A stretch of 54,257 nucleotides of DNA from positions 1 to 54,257 of the forward strand of contig JARFRB010000049.1 of the NCBI GenBank assembly GCA_029287455.1. The letters run 5' to 3'. Positions 15,260-26,268 of the stretch are shown piece after piece. The position numbers and the translations under genes were made by a program. Under the pieces are notes generated by a model, which was not told the DNA's origin, ran no database searches, and worked only from the letters and a program-made list of their open reading frames with translations. The DNA is from Pelagibius litoralis (lineage in GTDB: Bacteria; Pseudomonadota; Alphaproteobacteria; Kiloniellales; DSM-21159). How positions within the stretch are numbered: position 1 is the first letter of the stretch; every line of letters begins with the position of its first letter.

Positions 15260-17647
15260 GTGAGCGTCGCGGAAATCTTCGATAATCTTGAATACGGACC
15301 GGCGCCCGAGGATGCCGCCACCGCCGAAGCTTGGCTTGAGAGCCACGCCGCCGGGTTCGACCTCTTCATCGACGGTGGCTGGAGCGCGTCGGAGACGGGG
15401 GTCCGCTTCGAGACACGCTGCCCGGCCGACGGCTGCGTGCTTGGTGAATTCTCCCAAGCCGGCGAAGCGGATATCGATCGGGCGGTGAAAGCGGCCAGGC
15501 GCGCGCAAACGGGCTGGCGAAAGCTTGGCGGTCACGGCCGGGCCCGCCACCTCTATGCCCTCGCCCGCTTGATCCAGAAGCATTCTCGGCTCTTCGCGGT
15601 GCTGGAGTCCTTAGACAATGGCAAAACCATCCGCGAGAGCCGGGATATCGATATTCCCCTGGTCGCACGGCATTTCTATCACCACGCGGGCTGGGCTCAG
15701 TTGATGGAGCGGGAACTGGGTGAGGAAGAGCCGCTTGGGGTCTGCGGCCAGATCATTCCCTGGAACTTCCCGCTGCTGATGCTGGCGTGGAAGGTCGCCC
15801 CTGCCTTGGCGGCTGGCAACACAGTCGTGCTAAAGCCGGCGGAGTTCACCTCCCTAACCGCCCTGCTCTTCGCGGAAATTTGCCGGGAAGCGGGTTTGCC
15901 GGCGGGTGTCGTAAACATCGTGACCGGCGACGGAGAGACGGGAGAGGCGATCGTCCGGCATCCCGATATCGACAAACTGGCCTTCACGGGCTCCACCGAG
16001 GTTGGCCGCCGGATCCGGGAGATCACGGCCGGTAGCGGGAAGTCGCTCACCCTGGAGCTTGGCGGCAAGTCGCCCTTCATCGTTTTCGACGACGCGGACC
16101 TCGACAGTGCGGTCGAGGGGGTGGTGGATGCGATCTGGTTCAATCAGGGCCAGGTGTGCTGCGCCGGCTCGCGTTTGCTGGCGCAAGAGGGAATTGCCGA
16201 ACAATTCCACACGAAGCTAAAACGGAGGATGGAGAACCTGCGGATCGGCCACCCGCTGGATAAGGCGGTGGACATCGGCGCCCTGGTGGATCCGGTGCAA
16301 CGGGCGCGCATCGTTTCGCTGGTGGAGGCGGGCGTGGCGGAGGGCGCCACTCTATGGCAGGCGGACACCCCCTGCCCCACGGACGGTTGCTTTTACCCGC
16401 CCACCCTGCTGACCGGGGTGGAACCGGCCTCCGTCGTCGCGCAAGAGGAAATCTTCGGGCCGGTGCTCGTGGCCATGGACTTCCGCACGCCGGAGGAGGC
16501 CGTGGCGCTCGCCAACAACACCCGCTATGGGCTGGCCGCCAGTGTGTGGACCGAAAGCATCAACTTGGCGCTCGACGTGGCGCCCAAGCTTCAGGCCGGC
16601 GTGGTCTGGGTGAACAGCACGAACCTCTTCGACGCGGCCTGTGGCTTCGGGGGCTACCGGGAGTCGGGTTTTGGGCGCGAGGGCGGGCTGGAAGGACTGC
16701 GTGCCTACCTGAAGCTGCGAGCGGAAGCTGGGATGAAGCCCTACCCGCCGAACAAACCGGCTCGCGTGGAGGCGTCGGGTAAGCGGAGCAAGAGCGCGCC
16801 GGAGATCGACCGTACCGCCAAGCTCTATATTGGGGGTAAGCAGGCCCGGCCGGATAGCGGTTATAGCCTGCCGGTCAGCGACCCGAGCGGAGCCGTGGTC
16901 GCCGAAGTCGGCGCGGGCAACCGTAAGGATATCCGAAACGCGGTGGAGGCGGCCCGCAAAGCCGCCGGCTGGGCAAGCGTGAGTGGCCATGCCCGCGCCC
17001 AGATCCTCTACTACATCGCGGAGAACCTATCGGCTCGAGAAGCAGAGTTCGCGCGCCGCATCGAGGTCCAAACCGGCGCCAAGCCCAAGCATGCGCTCGA
17101 GGAAGTCCGGACAAGCATCGATCGGCTCTTCAGCTACGCGGCCTGGGCGGACAAATTCGATGGCGCGGTACACAGCCCTCCCCTGCGGGGCGTTGCCATG
17201 GCGATGCACGAGCCGCTGGGGATCCTTGGTATCGCCTGTCCGCACGAAGCTCCCCTCCTCGCCTTCGTGTCGCTAATGGCCCCGGCCGTGGCCATGGGTT
17301 GCCGTGTCGTGATGATCCCTTCGGAACGCCACCCCTTGTGCGCCACGGATTTCTATCAGGTCCTGGATACCTCCGACCTTCCCGGCGGTGTGGTGAATAT
17401 CGTGACGGGCAAGCGGGACGAACTCACCGAGGTTCTGGCTGGGCACGACGAGGTCGCTGGCTTGTGGTATGTCGGAGGGGCGGAGGGCAGCGCCATGGTC
17501 GAAAGGACCTCGGCGACAAACCTCAAGCGGACTTGGGTCAATAACGGCTTGGCGCGCGAGTGGTTCGACCCCAAGCAAGCCGAGGGGCCGAACTTCTTGC
17601 GCCGCGCCACCCAGGTGAAGAATATCTGGATTCCCTATGGGGAGTAG
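15260..17647 (+). CDS. two-domain aldehyde dehydrogenase, ALDH16-type
   Basis: The first domain (about 1-495) is a full NAD(P)-dependent aldehyde dehydrogenase with IIPWNFPL, base E266 in ELGGKSP and nucleophile C300 in NQGQVCCAGSR. The second domain (about 520-795) repeats the cofactor-binding half but stops before a catalytic-cysteine segment, so it is non-catalytic. This pseudo-tandem layout and the length of about 795 residues match ALDH16. The GTG at 15260 has TAAGGGG 7 nt upstream and is preferred over the GTG at 15242. Its position right after deoC suggests oxidation of DeoC-derived acetaldehyde to acetate, which is inference from context. Confidence 0.92.
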   Translation: MSVAEIFDNLEYGPAPEDAATAEAWLESHAAGFDLFIDGGWSASETGVRFETRCPADGCVLGEFSQAGEADIDRAVKAARRAQTGWRKLGGHGRARHLYALARLIQKHSRLFAVLESLDNGKTIRESRDIDIPLVARHFYHHAGWAQLMERELGEEEPLGVCGQIIPWNFPLLMLAWKVAPALAAGNTVVLKPAEFTSLTALLFAEICREAGLPAGVVNIVTGDGETGEAIVRHPDIDKLAFTGSTEVGRRIREITAGSGKSLTLELGGKSPFIVFDDADLDSAVEGVVDAIWFNQGQVCCAGSRLLAQEGIAEQFHTKLKRRMENLRIGHPLDKAVDIGALVDPVQRARIVSLVEAGVAEGATLWQADTPCPTDGCFYPPTLLTGVEPASVVAQEEIFGPVLVAMDFRTPEEAVALANNTRYGLAASVWTESINLALDVAPKLQAGVVWVNSTNLFDAACGFGGYRESGFGREGGLEGLRAYLKLRAEAGMKPYPPNKPARVEASGKRSKSAPEIDRTAKLYIGGKQARPDSGYSLPVSDPSGAVVAEVGAGNRKDIRNAVEAARKAAGWASVSGHARAQILYYIAENLSAREAEFARRIEVQTGAKPKHALEEVRTSIDRLFSYAAWADKFDGAVHSPPLRGVAMAMHEPLGILGIACPHEAPLLAFVSLMAPAVAMGCRVVMIPSERHPLCATDFYQVLDTSDLPGGVVNIVTGKRDELTEVLAGHDEVAGLWYVGGAEGSAMVERTSATNLKRTWVNNGLAREWFDPKQAEGPNFLRRATQVKNIWIPYGE

Positions 17648-17707
17648 AATAGAGACCGGGTAAGACGACCGGCAAGGTTGTATCACTTAGAGCCGAGGGG
17701 ACTTCAC

Positions 17708-17725
17708 GCGGCCGGATTAGGCCGC
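17708..17725. repeat. GC-rich inverted repeat in leader of the nucleoside transporter operon
   Basis: GCGGCC (17708-17713) and GGCCGC (17720-17725) flank a 6-nt GGATTA loop. The repeat lies 20 nt before the start of the binding-protein gene and just upstream of its AAGGGAG ribosome-binding site. It has no T-run. It could be a transcript-stabilising hairpin or an operator. The rest of 17648-17745 shows no clear promoter. Confidence 0.35.
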
Positions 17726-17745
17726 TCGACGAGAAAGGGAGAAAA

Positions 17746-18744
17746 ATGCGTAAACTTTGGACTCTTGCTTGCGCGACTGCGCTCATGACGGCTGCTGGGG
17801 CCACGCAAGCGTCGGATATCGAACCGGCCGTGGTCTTCGACTTCGGCGGAAAGTTCGACAAATCCTTCAACGAAGGCGTCTATAACGGCGTCGAGCGCTT
17901 CAAGGAAGAGACCGGCATCGCCTATAGCGATTTCGAGATCACCAACGAGACCCAATTCGAACAGGCTCACCGCCGCTTCGCGCAGCGCGGCGCCAATCCC
18001 ATTGTCGCTGTCGGGTTCTCTCAGGCTGGCGCCGTTGAAGCCGTGGCGACCGAGTTCCCGGATACGAAGTTCACCATCATCGACATGGTCGTTGACCTGC
18101 CGAACGTGCAGTCCGTGGTCTTCAAGGAGCATGAAGGCTCTTTCCTTGTTGGCGTGCTGGCGGCCATGGCCTCGGAAAGCGGCAAAGTCGGCTTCATCGG
18201 CGGCATGGATATCCCGCTCATCCGGAAGTTCGCCTGCGGCTATGTCCAAGGCGCCAAGTACGCCAATGCGGATGTGGAGGTTGTCGAGAACATGACCGGC
18301 ACCACGCCGGCCGCCTGGAACGATCCGGGCCGGGGCGGCGAGCTGGCGAAGGGCCAGTTTGACCGTGGGGTCGACGTGGTCTACGCCGCCGCGGGCGGCA
18401 CGGGGATCGGCGTCTACCAAGCTGCCGCCGACGAAGGAAAGTACGCGATCGGCGTTGATTCCAATCAGAACCATCTGCATCCGGGCACCATGCTGACCTC
18501 CATGGTCAAGCGGGTCGATCTCGCGGCCTACAACAGCTTCATGGGTGCCAAGGACGGCACTTGGGCTTCGGGCGTTTCGGCGCTGGGCTTGGCCGAGGGC
18601 GGTGTCGATTGGGCCTTGGACGAAAACAACGCCCCGCTGGTGAGCGACGACATGAAGGCCAAGGTCGAGCATGCGAAGGCCGACATCATCGCCGGAAAGA
18701 TCGTGGTTCATGACTATATGAGCGATAACGCCTGCCCGAGCTAA
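17746..18744 (+). CDS. BMP-family ABC transporter substrate-binding protein (nucleoside type)
   Basis: This periplasmic binding protein resembles BmpA/PnrA/Med proteins, which bind purine and other nucleosides for an ABC importer. A Sec signal peptide (MRKLW to TQAS) lacks a lipobox cysteine, so the mature protein should be soluble. Family features include FDFGGKFDKSFNEG near the mature N-terminus, GFIGGMDIPLIRKFACGY, and VDSNQNH. The strong ribosome-binding site AAGGGAG precedes the ATG. It heads a run with a double ATPase and two permeases, then nucleoside-degrading enzymes. That context strongly supports nucleosides as the ligand. Confidence 0.93.
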   Translation: MRKLWTLACATALMTAAGATQASDIEPAVVFDFGGKFDKSFNEGVYNGVERFKEETGIAYSDFEITNETQFEQAHRRFAQRGANPIVAVGFSQAGAVEAVATEFPDTKFTIIDMVVDLPNVQSVVFKEHEGSFLVGVLAAMASESGKVGFIGGMDIPLIRKFACGYVQGAKYANADVEVVENMTGTTPAAWNDPGRGGELAKGQFDRGVDVVYAAAGGTGIGVYQAAADEGKYAIGVDSNQNHLHPGTMLTSMVKRVDLAAYNSFMGAKDGTWASGVSALGLAEGGVDWALDENNAPLVSDDMKAKVEHAKADIIAGKIVVHDYMSDNACPS

Positions 18745-18770
18745 GCCGTCGATACACCGGCGAACAGCTG

Positions 18771-20390
18771 ATGCCTGCGGAGCAGAGCACGACGACGGGA
18801 AACCCGGCGGGGGGGGCTATCCCTCCCCCGCCGGCGATCCGTCTCAAGCACATCAGCAAGTCCTTCGGCGCCGTGCGGGCCAACCGCGACGTGTCCCTGG
18901 AAGTCGCCAAGGGTAGCATCCATGGAATTGTCGGAGAGAATGGTGCCGGCAAATCCACCCTGATGAGCATCCTCTACGGCTTCTACGAGGCCGATTCTGG
19001 GGAGATTGAGATCGCTGGGCGCCCGGCGCGCATCCGCAATTCCCAAGAGGCTATCGGACTGGGGATCGGGATGGTGCATCAGCACTTCATGCTGGTGGAC
19101 ACCTTCACGGTTCTCGAGAACGTTATCCTGGGCGCGGAGTCCGGCGCCCTGCTTGCCCCCAGCAAGGACCAGGCGGCGCGGGAATTGGCCCGCCTGGAGA
19201 ACGAGTACAATCTCTACGTGGCGCCCGAGGCTTTGGTCGGGGACCTTTTGGTGGGTGAGCGCCAGCGGGTGGAGATCCTGAAGGCCCTCTATCGTGGTGC
19301 TGAAATCTTGATCCTGGATGAGCCGACCGGTGTTTTGACGCCCCAGGAAACCGATCAGCTTTTTCGCATTCTCCGCGCCCTGAGGGATCAGGGGGTCACG
19401 GTCATCCTGATCACGCACAAGCTGCGCGAAATCATGGACGTTACCGACGCGGTTTCGGTGATGCGCGGTGGGCAAATGGTGGCGCACCGGAAGACCGCCG
19501 ATACGGATAAGGAAGAGCTGGCCGAGTTGATGGTCGGCCGAAAGGTGCGTCTGGAGTTGGACAAAGAGCCCGCCAGCCCCGGCCCCACCCGTTTGCTGGC
19601 CGAGAACGTCACTGTCACCGACGCCGATGGTGTGCCCCGTTTGGACAACGTTAGCCTGACCGTGCACGCCGGTGAGATCGTCGGCATCGCCGGCGTCTCG
19701 GGCAACGGCCAGAGCGAGTTGCTGGAGGTGCTTTCGGGCATTGCCAAGCCCAGCCAAGGCCGGCTGGTCCTGAGCGGGCGGGAGGTCACCGCGCAGGCAC
19801 CGGTCCATCCTGACGAGGCTCGCAAGCTCGGCATCGCGCACGTCCCCGAGGACCGGCACCGGCTCGGCCTTGTCACTTCTTTCTCGGCCCGGGAATCAGC
19901 CATTCTGGGCTATCAGGGCGCTGCGCGCTTTAACCGGGGGCCTATCCTCGACGGTACCGCCATTACACAGAATTGCTCGAGCTTGATGGAGCAATTCGAT
20001 GTGCGCCCTCCCGACCCTTGGCTGCGCTCCGGCGGGTTTTCCGGCGGCAACCAGCAGAAGCTCATCCTGGCCCGCGAGATGAGCCCTCACCCGGAGGTGC
20101 TGCTAGTGGGCCAGCCCACCCGCGGTGTGGATATCGGCGCCATCGAGTTCATCCACCGCCAGCTCGTCGCGCGCCGGGACGCCGGCTGCGCGGTGTTGCT
20201 CGTATCCGTCGAGTTGGATGAAATTCTCGCCCTAAGCGACCGAATTCTCGTGATGTTCGAGGGCCGTATCGTCGGTGAACTTACCGGCGCCGAGGCGGAC
20301 GAGCGGCGCATTGGCCTGATGATGGCGAATGCCATGGATTCCTCCGAGCATGCCACTGCCGGTTCCACGATGACCGAGCAAGCCCCATGA
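18771..20390 (+). CDS. nucleoside ABC transporter, duplicated ATP-binding protein
   Basis: The protein has two ABC cassettes of the ribose/nucleoside (RbsA/YufO/NupA) type. The first carries Walker [10 protein letters not shown], a VGERQRVEI signature and Walker [10 protein letters not shown]. The second has a degenerate Walker A (GVSGNGQSE), a good SGGNQQK signature and an altered Walker B ([10 protein letters not shown]). Such asymmetry is normal for this class, in which one site hydrolyses ATP. The N-terminus has a short Gly/Pro-rich tail before the first cassette. It lies 26 nt after the binding-protein gene and overlaps the first permease by 4 nt. Confidence 0.94.
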   Translation: MPAEQSTTTGNPAGGAIPPPPAIRLKHISKSFGAVRANRDVSLEVAKGSIHGIVGENGAGKSTLMSILYGFYEADSGEIEIAGRPARIRNSQEAIGLGIGMVHQHFMLVDTFTVLENVILGAESGALLAPSKDQAARELARLENEYNLYVAPEALVGDLLVGERQRVEILKALYRGAEILILDEPTGVLTPQETDQLFRILRALRDQGVTVILITHKLREIMDVTDAVSVMRGGQMVAHRKTADTDKEELAELMVGRKVRLELDKEPASPGPTRLLAENVTVTDADGVPRLDNVSLTVHAGEIVGIAGVSGNGQSELLEVLSGIAKPSQGRLVLSGREVTAQAPVHPDEARKLGIAHVPEDRHRLGLVTSFSARESAILGYQGAARFNRGPILDGTAITQNCSSLMEQFDVRPPDPWLRSGGFSGGNQQKLILAREMSPHPEVLLVGQPTRGVDIGAIEFIHRQLVARRDAGCAVLLVSVELDEILALSDRILVMFEGRIVGELTGAEADERRIGLMMANAMDSSEHATAGSTMTEQAP

Positions 20391-21514
20391 GCGCCGCGCG
20401 CGCTCCCCTGCCCCGCTGGGTGGATATCGTGTTGATCCCGATCATCAACATTGCCATGGCGCTGTTCGTTTCCGGCCTCATCATCCTGGCGATCGGGGAG
20501 AATCCCATCGAGGCTGTGGGAATCATGCTCCAGGGCGCCGTTGGCTACGATGGGGGCATCGGTTACACGCTTTACTACACCACCAACTTCATTTTTACGG
20601 GGCTCGCGGTGGCGCTGGCATTTCATGCCGGCCTGTTCAACATCGGCGGCGAGGGGCAAGCCTACATCGGCGGCCTGGGGGTGGGCCTCTTTCTGCTGGC
20701 CTTCGACAGCGTGCTGCCCTTCGTCTTTTTGCTGCCGCTGACTATTCTGGCCTGCGCCGCTTTCGGCGGGGCCTGGGCTTTCATCCCCGCCTACCTCCAG
20801 GCCTACCGGGGCAGCCACATCGTCATCACCACGATCATGTTCAACTTCATCGCCTCGGCCCTGATGGTTTACCTGATGGTGAACATCTTGATCGAGCCGG
20901 GGTCGATGTCGCCGGAAAGCCGGGATTTCATGGAATCGGCCCACCTGCCCTTCGTCCACGACGTGCTTGGCGGGCTGGGGATTTCCATGGTGGCCACGCC
21001 ACTCAATCTCTCCGTGATCTGGGCGGCGATTTGCTGTGTGCTGGTCTGGATTTACGTCTGGCACACCCGCTGGGGTTACGAGCTGCGCACCGTGGGCCAA
21101 AGCGAAAAGGCGGCGGTCTATGCCGGCGTCAATCCCTCCCGTGTGGTGGTCGTCACGATGTGCCTTTCCGGCGCCTTGGCGGGCTTCGTCGGGCTTAACG
21201 AGATCATGGGTGTGCATCACCGCCTGTTGCTGAACTTCACTGCCGGTTACGGTTTCACAGGGATCGCCGTGGCTCTCATGGGGCGCAACCACCCGGTGGG
21301 CGTGATCCTGGCGAGCCTGCTGTTCGGTATTCTCTATCAAGGGGGCGCTGAGCTTGCCTTCGAGATTCCGCGCATGACCCGGGAGATCGTGGTCACAATC
21401 CAAGGCTTGGTGATCCTCTTCTCCGGCGCGCTGGCCTATATGGCGCGGCCCTGGCTGGAGCGTCTGTTCGCGATGCTGCACCGCTCGGGCTCTCCGGCCA
21501 TGGAGCGGGCCTGA
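20387..21514 (+). CDS. nucleoside ABC transporter permease 1
   Basis: This is an integral inner-membrane protein of the BPD_transp_2 (RbsC/YufP/NupB) family, with about nine to ten hydrophobic helices. Family motifs include [21 protein letters not shown] and the cytoplasmic loop [19 protein letters not shown], which contacts the ATPase. The 375-residue length fits the larger of the two nucleoside permeases. The ATG overlaps the stop of the ATPase gene (ATGA), and the second permease starts 3 nt after its stop. Confidence 0.94.
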   Translation: MSAARAPLPRWVDIVLIPIINIAMALFVSGLIILAIGENPIEAVGIMLQGAVGYDGGIGYTLYYTTNFIFTGLAVALAFHAGLFNIGGEGQAYIGGLGVGLFLLAFDSVLPFVFLLPLTILACAAFGGAWAFIPAYLQAYRGSHIVITTIMFNFIASALMVYLMVNILIEPGSMSPESRDFMESAHLPFVHDVLGGLGISMVATPLNLSVIWAAICCVLVWIYVWHTRWGYELRTVGQSEKAAVYAGVNPSRVVVVTMCLSGALAGFVGLNEIMGVHHRLLLNFTAGYGFTGIAVALMGRNHPVGVILASLLFGILYQGGAELAFEIPRMTREIVVTIQGLVILFSGALAYMARPWLERLFAMLHRSGSPAMERA

Positions 21515-21517
21515 GCC

Positions 21518-22492
21518 ATGGAGGACATCTTCGTCTTCGCGGTGCAGACTCTGGACGCGACCTTGCGGGTGTCCACGCCCTTGATCCTTGCCGCCATGGC
21601 CGGCCTGTTCTCGGAACGATCGGGGATCATCGACATCAGCTTGGAGGGCAAGATGCTGGCCGCGGCCTTCGCCTCGGCGGCGACGGCGGCGGTGACCGGG
21701 TCGCCCTGGCTTGCCTTGGCCGCGGCGATGATCACCTCGCTCTTTCTTGCCCTGCTGCATGGGTTTGCCTGTATTACCCACCGGGGCAACCACGTGGTGA
21801 GCGGTGTCGCCATCAATATCCTGGTCTCGGGCCTGACCATCGTTCTGGGGATCGCCTGGTTCGCTCAAGGCGGTCAAACACCTTTGCTGAAGGCCGATGC
21901 GCGTTTCCGGCCCATCGAGTGGCCGGGGGCGCAGGCCATGGAGGGCGTTCCCTTCCTCGGGCCCCTCTACGAGGAATTGATCAGCGGCCACAACATCCTG
22001 GTCTACGTGGCCCTGCTGGTCGTGCCCCTCACCTGGTGGGTGGTCTACCGCAGCCGCTTCGGGCTCCGGCTGCGGGCCGTGGGCGAGAACCCCCTGGCGG
22101 TGGATACGGCTGGTATCTCCGTCGCTTTCCTGCGCTACCGCGCTGTTGCGATCTGCGGACTGCTCTGCGGGATCGCCGGGACTTATATCGCGATCGCTCA
22201 GAACGCGGGCTTCATCCGGGAAATGACCGCGGGCCAAGGCTACATCGCCCTGGCAGCGATGATTTTCGGAAAATGGCGGCCGCTGCCCGCCCTCGGGGCC
22301 TGTTTGATGTTCGGCCTGCTGGACGCCATATCGATCCGGCTGCAGGGCGTATCCATCGCGGGGATCGGCGAGGTGCCCGTGCAGCTGATCCAGGCCCTGC
22401 CGTACATTATGACCGTCGTTCTCTTGGCCGGCTTTATCGGAAAGGCGGTGGCGCCGAAAGCGATTGGCGTTCCCTTCGTGAAGGAGCGTTAG
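21518..22492 (+). CDS. nucleoside ABC transporter permease 2
   Basis: This is the second BPD_transp_2-family permease (YufQ/NupC-like), presumed to form the channel as a heterodimer with the preceding permease. Seen in it are the [17 protein letters not shown] motif near the N-terminus, multiple hydrophobic helices, and the coupling loop [19 protein letters not shown]. At 324 residues it has the usual length. Its stop is followed one base later by the cytidine deaminase ATG, tying import to catabolism in one transcript. Confidence 0.94.
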   Translation: MEDIFVFAVQTLDATLRVSTPLILAAMAGLFSERSGIIDISLEGKMLAAAFASAATAAVTGSPWLALAAAMITSLFLALLHGFACITHRGNHVVSGVAINILVSGLTIVLGIAWFAQGGQTPLLKADARFRPIEWPGAQAMEGVPFLGPLYEELISGHNILVYVALLVVPLTWWVVYRSRFGLRLRAVGENPLAVDTAGISVAFLRYRAVAICGLLCGIAGTYIAIAQNAGFIREMTAGQGYIALAAMIFGKWRPLPALGACLMFGLLDAISIRLQGVSIAGIGEVPVQLIQALPYIMTVVLLAGFIGKAVAPKAIGVPFVKER

Positions 22493-22493
22493 C

Positions 22494-22892
22494 ATGGACG
22501 AGGCCCTGTTTCCGCTTGCCAAGGCCGCGATGGCCCAAGCCTATGCGCCCTACTCAAAGTTTCACGTGGGTGCGGCCATCCGGACGCGGAGCGGAAAATA
22601 CTTCTCCGGATGCAACGTGGAGAACGCCGCTTATCCCGAGGGCTGCTGCGCCGAGGCTAGCGCCATCTCCGCGATGATTCACGCGGGCGAGCGCCGCATC
22701 GCCGAAATCGCCGTGGTCGGCAAAGGGGAGCCCCTGGTGACTCCCTGCGGCGGCTGCCGTCAGAAGATCCGGGAGTTTGCCGACGCCAAAACCTTGGTGC
22801 ATGTCTGCGGGCCGGAGGGCCTGCGGCAGACCTTCACCCTTGCCGAGCTTCTGCCCCAGGCCTTCGGTCCGAATAACTTGAGCGAGGAGTGA
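22494..22892 (+). CDS. cdd: cytidine deaminase
   Basis: The enzyme hydrolyses cytidine or deoxycytidine to uridine or deoxyuridine in the cytoplasm. The zinc site is evident: [17 protein letters not shown] holds the CAE catalytic motif with the proton-shuttling Glu, and PCGGCRQ gives two more cysteine ligands. The 132-residue length marks the small tetrameric class. An AAGGAG ribosome-binding site lies in the end of the preceding permease gene. The gene sits in the nucleoside operon and would feed pyrimidine nucleosides to the phosphorylase encoded downstream. Confidence 0.96.
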   Translation: MDEALFPLAKAAMAQAYAPYSKFHVGAAIRTRSGKYFSGCNVENAAYPEGCCAEASAISAMIHAGERRIAEIAVVGKGEPLVTPCGGCRQKIREFADAKTLVHVCGPEGLRQTFTLAELLPQAFGPNNLSEE

Positions 22893-22895
22893 CCC

Positions 22896-23723
22896 TTGCA
22901 GGCCGCCCAGGACATCGCCGATGGCATCCGCGCCCGGTTCGGCATCGATCCGCCCTTTGTTGGCATCGTCCTGGGTTCGGGGCTGGGAGAGGTTGCGGAA
23001 ATCGTCGAGGACCCGGTCGCCCTGCCCTACGACGAGATCGAGGGCTTTCCCGAAGCTGGGGTGCACGGTCACGCAGGCCGCATGATCCTTGGGCAGGTGG
23101 CGGGTCTGGGCGTCGCGCTTCTGCAAGGTCGTGCTCACTACTATGAAGACGGCCGGGCGGACGCCATGAAGCTGCCGGTGCGGGTTTTGGCGGCGCTCGG
23201 GTGTCGCGCGCTTTTCCTTACAAACGCGGCCGGCAGCCTGCGCCCGGAGATGGCGCCGGGCTCCCTGATGCTCATAGGCGACCACATCAATTTCACCGGT
23301 GTTTCGCCCTTGTTCGGGGAAACCGGTGCTAACCGCTTCGTGGACATGGTGAACGCCTACGACCCGGACCTCAGGGCGCGATTCGAAGCGACGGCCGAAG
23401 CCCTTTCGATCCCCCTTTGGCAGGGCGTTTATCTCTGGACCAGCGGCCCGAACTTCGAGACGCCGGCCGAGGTGCGCGCGGCCCGTGTGCTGGGCGCGGA
23501 CGCCGTGGGTATGTCGACCGTGCCGGAGGTGATCCTGGCGCGCCACGCGGGCCTGCGGGTCGCGGCCCTGTCCTTGATCACCAATCTTGCCGCTGGGATG
23601 AGCGATACGCCCTTGAGCCACGAGCAGACATTAGCCCTGGCAAAGCCCGCGGCGGCTAACTTGAAGCACATTCTCGCGGACGTGCTCGCGGGTCTGGCAG
23701 CGGAAAAAAACAACCGATCATGA
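22896..23723 (+). CDS. punA: purine-nucleoside phosphorylase (trimeric type)
   Basis: The enzyme cleaves purine (deoxy)nucleosides with phosphate to base and (deoxy)ribose-1-phosphate. Recognisable motifs are GSGLGEV, the phosphate-binding [29 protein letters not shown] with GMSTVPE, and ITNLAAGMS. The asparagine in ITNLAAG is the residue that favours 6-oxopurines such as inosine and guanosine in the trimeric family, so that specificity is inferred. The start is a TTG at 22896 with GAGGAG 6 nt upstream. No better ATG or GTG gives the full N-terminus. The stop overlaps the deoA start by 4 nt. Confidence 0.95.
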   Translation: MQAAQDIADGIRARFGIDPPFVGIVLGSGLGEVAEIVEDPVALPYDEIEGFPEAGVHGHAGRMILGQVAGLGVALLQGRAHYYEDGRADAMKLPVRVLAALGCRALFLTNAAGSLRPEMAPGSLMLIGDHINFTGVSPLFGETGANRFVDMVNAYDPDLRARFEATAEALSIPLWQGVYLWTSGPNFETPAEVRAARVLGADAVGMSTVPEVILARHAGLRVAALSLITNLAAGMSDTPLSHEQTLALAKPAAANLKHILADVLAGLAAEKNNRS

Positions 23724-25045
23724 GCTTCCTTCCCCAAGAGATCATCCGGCGCAAACGCGACGGCGAAACCTTGGACGAAAAGGAAATCGCCTTCTTCGTC
23801 AGGGGTATAACCGATTCCTCTATCAGCGAGGGTCAGGTGGCTGCTTTCGCCATGGCGGTTTTCTTTCAGGGGCTGTCCATGCCCGAGCGGGTCGCCTTGA
23901 CCCGGGAAATGATGCATTCGGGCAAGGTGCTGGACTGGTCGGGCATGAATCTGCCGGGACCGGTGCTTGATAAGCATTCCACCGGCGGCGTGGGCGACAA
24001 GGTTAGCTTGATGCTCGGGCCCCTGGTGGCGGCCTGCGGCGGCTTCGTGCCCATGATCTCGGGCCGGGGGCTTGGGCATACCGGCGGCACCCTCGACAAG
24101 CTGGAATCGATCCCGGGCTACAACACGGCTCCCGACGAGGGCCTGTTCAAGACGGTCGTGCGGGAGGCCGGTTGTGCGATCATCGGCCAGACCGGCGATC
24201 TTGCCCCGGCCGACCGGCGCTTCTACGCCACCCGAGACGTGACGGCGACGGTGGAATCCGTGCCGCTGATCACAGCCTCGATCCTGTCTAAGAAACTTGC
24301 GGCCGGCTTGGAGGGGCTCGTGATGGACGTGAAGACGGGCAATGGTGCCTTTGCCGACAGCCTCGAAATGGCGACGGAGCTTGCCGAAAGCTTGGTAAGC
24401 GTCGCGAATGGAGCTGGGCTTAGCACCTCCGCCCTCATCACCGACATGAATCAGGTGCTGGGCGCCACGGCCGGAAACGCGGTGGAGGTCGCTGAAACGC
24501 TGGACTACTTGACGGGCAAGGAGCGCGAAGCGCGTCTGCACGAGGTCGTCCTCTCCCTTGCGGCGGAGATGCTGCTGCTCGGCGGCCTGGCGGAAAAGCG
24601 CGAGGATGCCTGGCACAAGGCGGAGCACGCGCTTGACAGCGGTGCCGCCGCCGAGAGCTTCTCGCGCATGGTGGCTGCCCTGGGGGGGGCAAGCGATTTC
24701 TTGGAGCGCCCAGGTGCCTACCTGCCCCAGGCAGCTGTCGAGATGGACTGCGTTATCGACACACCTGGCGTCATCGCGGCCATCGACACTCGGGAGGTCG
24801 GGGTCGCGGTGATCGAGCTTGGGGGCGGTCGGCGCCATGCCAGCCACCACGTTGATCACGCCGTTGGACTAACGCAGGTGCTGGGTATCGGCGACGACGT
24901 CGGCCCGGATCGTCCCTTCGCCCGGGTGCTGGCCCAGGACGCGGACACCGCCAAGGCCGCGATCCGCAGGCTGCGCGCGGCGGTCACGGTTACCGGTGAA
25001 GAAGCATCCCCGACGCCGGTCGTGCTAGAAAGGCTCGTATCATGA
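23720..25045 (+). CDS. deoA: thymidine phosphorylase
   Basis: DeoA converts thymidine or deoxyuridine plus phosphate to base and 2-deoxyribose-1-phosphate. The family signature [18 protein letters not shown] and the glycine-rich [17 protein letters not shown] are intact. The C-terminal domain with the DVGPDRPFA segment is complete. The 441-residue length is that of the E. coli type. It is coupled by ATGA overlaps to the purine phosphorylase upstream and to deoB downstream. Whether it also takes uridine cannot be told from sequence alone. Confidence 0.95.
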   Translation: MSFLPQEIIRRKRDGETLDEKEIAFFVRGITDSSISEGQVAAFAMAVFFQGLSMPERVALTREMMHSGKVLDWSGMNLPGPVLDKHSTGGVGDKVSLMLGPLVAACGGFVPMISGRGLGHTGGTLDKLESIPGYNTAPDEGLFKTVVREAGCAIIGQTGDLAPADRRFYATRDVTATVESVPLITASILSKKLAAGLEGLVMDVKTGNGAFADSLEMATELAESLVSVANGAGLSTSALITDMNQVLGATAGNAVEVAETLDYLTGKEREARLHEVVLSLAAEMLLLGGLAEKREDAWHKAEHALDSGAAAESFSRMVAALGGASDFLERPGAYLPQAAVEMDCVIDTPGVIAAIDTREVGVAVIELGGGRRHASHHVDHAVGLTQVLGIGDDVGPDRPFARVLAQDADTAKAAIRRLRAAVTVTGEEASPTPVVLERLVS

Positions 25046-26268
25046 GCAGGGCATTCATCCTCGTCATGGATTCCTTCGGGATCGGCGCCAGCGCGGACGC
25101 GGAGCGGTTCGGCGACCAGGGCGCGGATACCTTGCGGCACATCGCTGAAGCCTGCGCGCAAGGCAAGGCGGACGTCCCCGGCCTGCGAGAAGGCCCCTTA
25201 TGCATCCCCAACCTCGCAGCGCTAGGCTTGGGTCTGGCGGCTGCGGAAAGCGGTGGGACGGTACCTCCAGGCTTGGAAACCTCCCGCTCCCCGGAGGGTG
25301 CCTACGGTTGCGCGGCGGAGGTGAGCCGGGGCAAGGATACGCCGAGTGGCCATTGGGAGATCGCTGGATTGCCCGTCGACTTCGACTGGGGATACTTCTC
25401 CGACCGGACGGACAGCTTTCCGCCAGAACTGCTCGGCGCACTGGTGCGGAACTGCGACCTGCCGGGCATTCTGGGCAATTGCCATGCCTCGGGCACGGAC
25501 ATCCTGCGGGAGCTGGGCGAAGAGCACGTCAGGAGCGGTAAGCCGATTTGCTACACCTCCGCCGATTCCGTGTTCCAGATCGCGGCTCATGAGGAACATT
25601 TTGGACTGGAGCGGCTCTATGCCCTCTGTGAGGAAGCGAAGCGCCTGCTCGAGCCCTATCACATCGGCCGGGTGATCGCCCGCCCCTTCCTGGGCGAAAG
25701 CGCTGACAGTTTCGTGCGCACGGCCAACCGGCGGGACCTGACAACGCCGCCGCATGCGGACACCCTGCTCGATGTCATGCGCGAGGCAGGCGGCGAGGTC
25801 GTTTCCATCGGGAAGATTGCGGATATCTTTGCCCACCGGGGGCTGTCGCAAAAGCGCAAGGCGGCAGACAACGCCGCGCTCTTCGACGCCACCTTGAGCG
25901 CGGCCGACGAGTTCGCCGACAACGCTCTGATTTTTACGAACTTCGTCGATTTCGACATGCTTTTTGGCCATCGCCGCAACGTACCGGGCTATGCCGCGGC
26001 GCTGGAGGCCTTCGACCGGCGCCTGCCCGAATTCCTTGAGCGACTTAAGCCAGGCGACGTCGCCTTGATCACCGCCGACCACGGCTGCGATCCCACCTGG
26101 CCGGGCAGCGACCATACCCGCGAGCATGTGCCGGTCCTATTCTTCGGCCCCAGGGTCCGCCCCGGCTCCCTCGGCCGGCGGGAAAGCTTCGCGGATATGG
26201 GCCAGACGCTCGCCCAGCACCTTGGGCTCCCGGCCCTCGCTCACGGCACGCCTTGCAAGCTGTCATGA
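25042..26268 (+). CDS. deoB: phosphopentomutase
   Basis: This alkaline-phosphatase-superfamily enzyme converts (deoxy)ribose-1-phosphate to (deoxy)ribose-5-phosphate and needs Mn2+. It has the N-terminal metal motif [10 protein letters not shown], the cap region with [16 protein letters not shown], and metal ligands in [13 protein letters not shown] and [20 protein letters not shown]. The nucleophile is the Thr in [10 protein letters not shown]. The product deoxyribose-5-phosphate is the substrate of the deoC gene upstream. Overlaps with deoA and the following dioxygenase gene indicate coupled translation. Confidence 0.96.
   Translation: MSRAFILVMDSFGIGASADAERFGDQGADTLRHIAEACAQGKADVPGLREGPLCIPNLAALGLGLAAAESGGTVPPGLETSRSPEGAYGCAAEVSRGKDTPSGHWEIAGLPVDFDWGYFSDRTDSFPPELLGALVRNCDLPGILGNCHASGTDILRELGEEHVRSGKPICYTSADSVFQIAAHEEHFGLERLYALCEEAKRLLEPYHIGRVIARPFLGESADSFVRTANRRDLTTPPHADTLLDVMREAGGEVVSIGKIADIFAHRGLSQKRKAADNAALFDATLSAADEFADNALIFTNFVDFDMLFGHRRNVPGYAAALEAFDRRLPEFLERLKPGDVALITADHGCDPTWPGSDHTREHVPVLFFGPRVRPGSLGRRESFADMGQTLAQHLGLPALAHGTPCKLS

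Noticed and set aside
20087..22522. Very long open frame on the minus strand opposite the two nucleoside permease genes
   Set aside because: Its translation is rich in His, Arg, Gly and Gln with no recognisable domain, and it lies fully antisense to well-supported permease genes. Such frames arise from GC-rich codon bias. Similar antisense frames at 14206-15369, 17704-18711, 18741-19859, 23429-24859 and 41993-43366 were rejected for the same reason.
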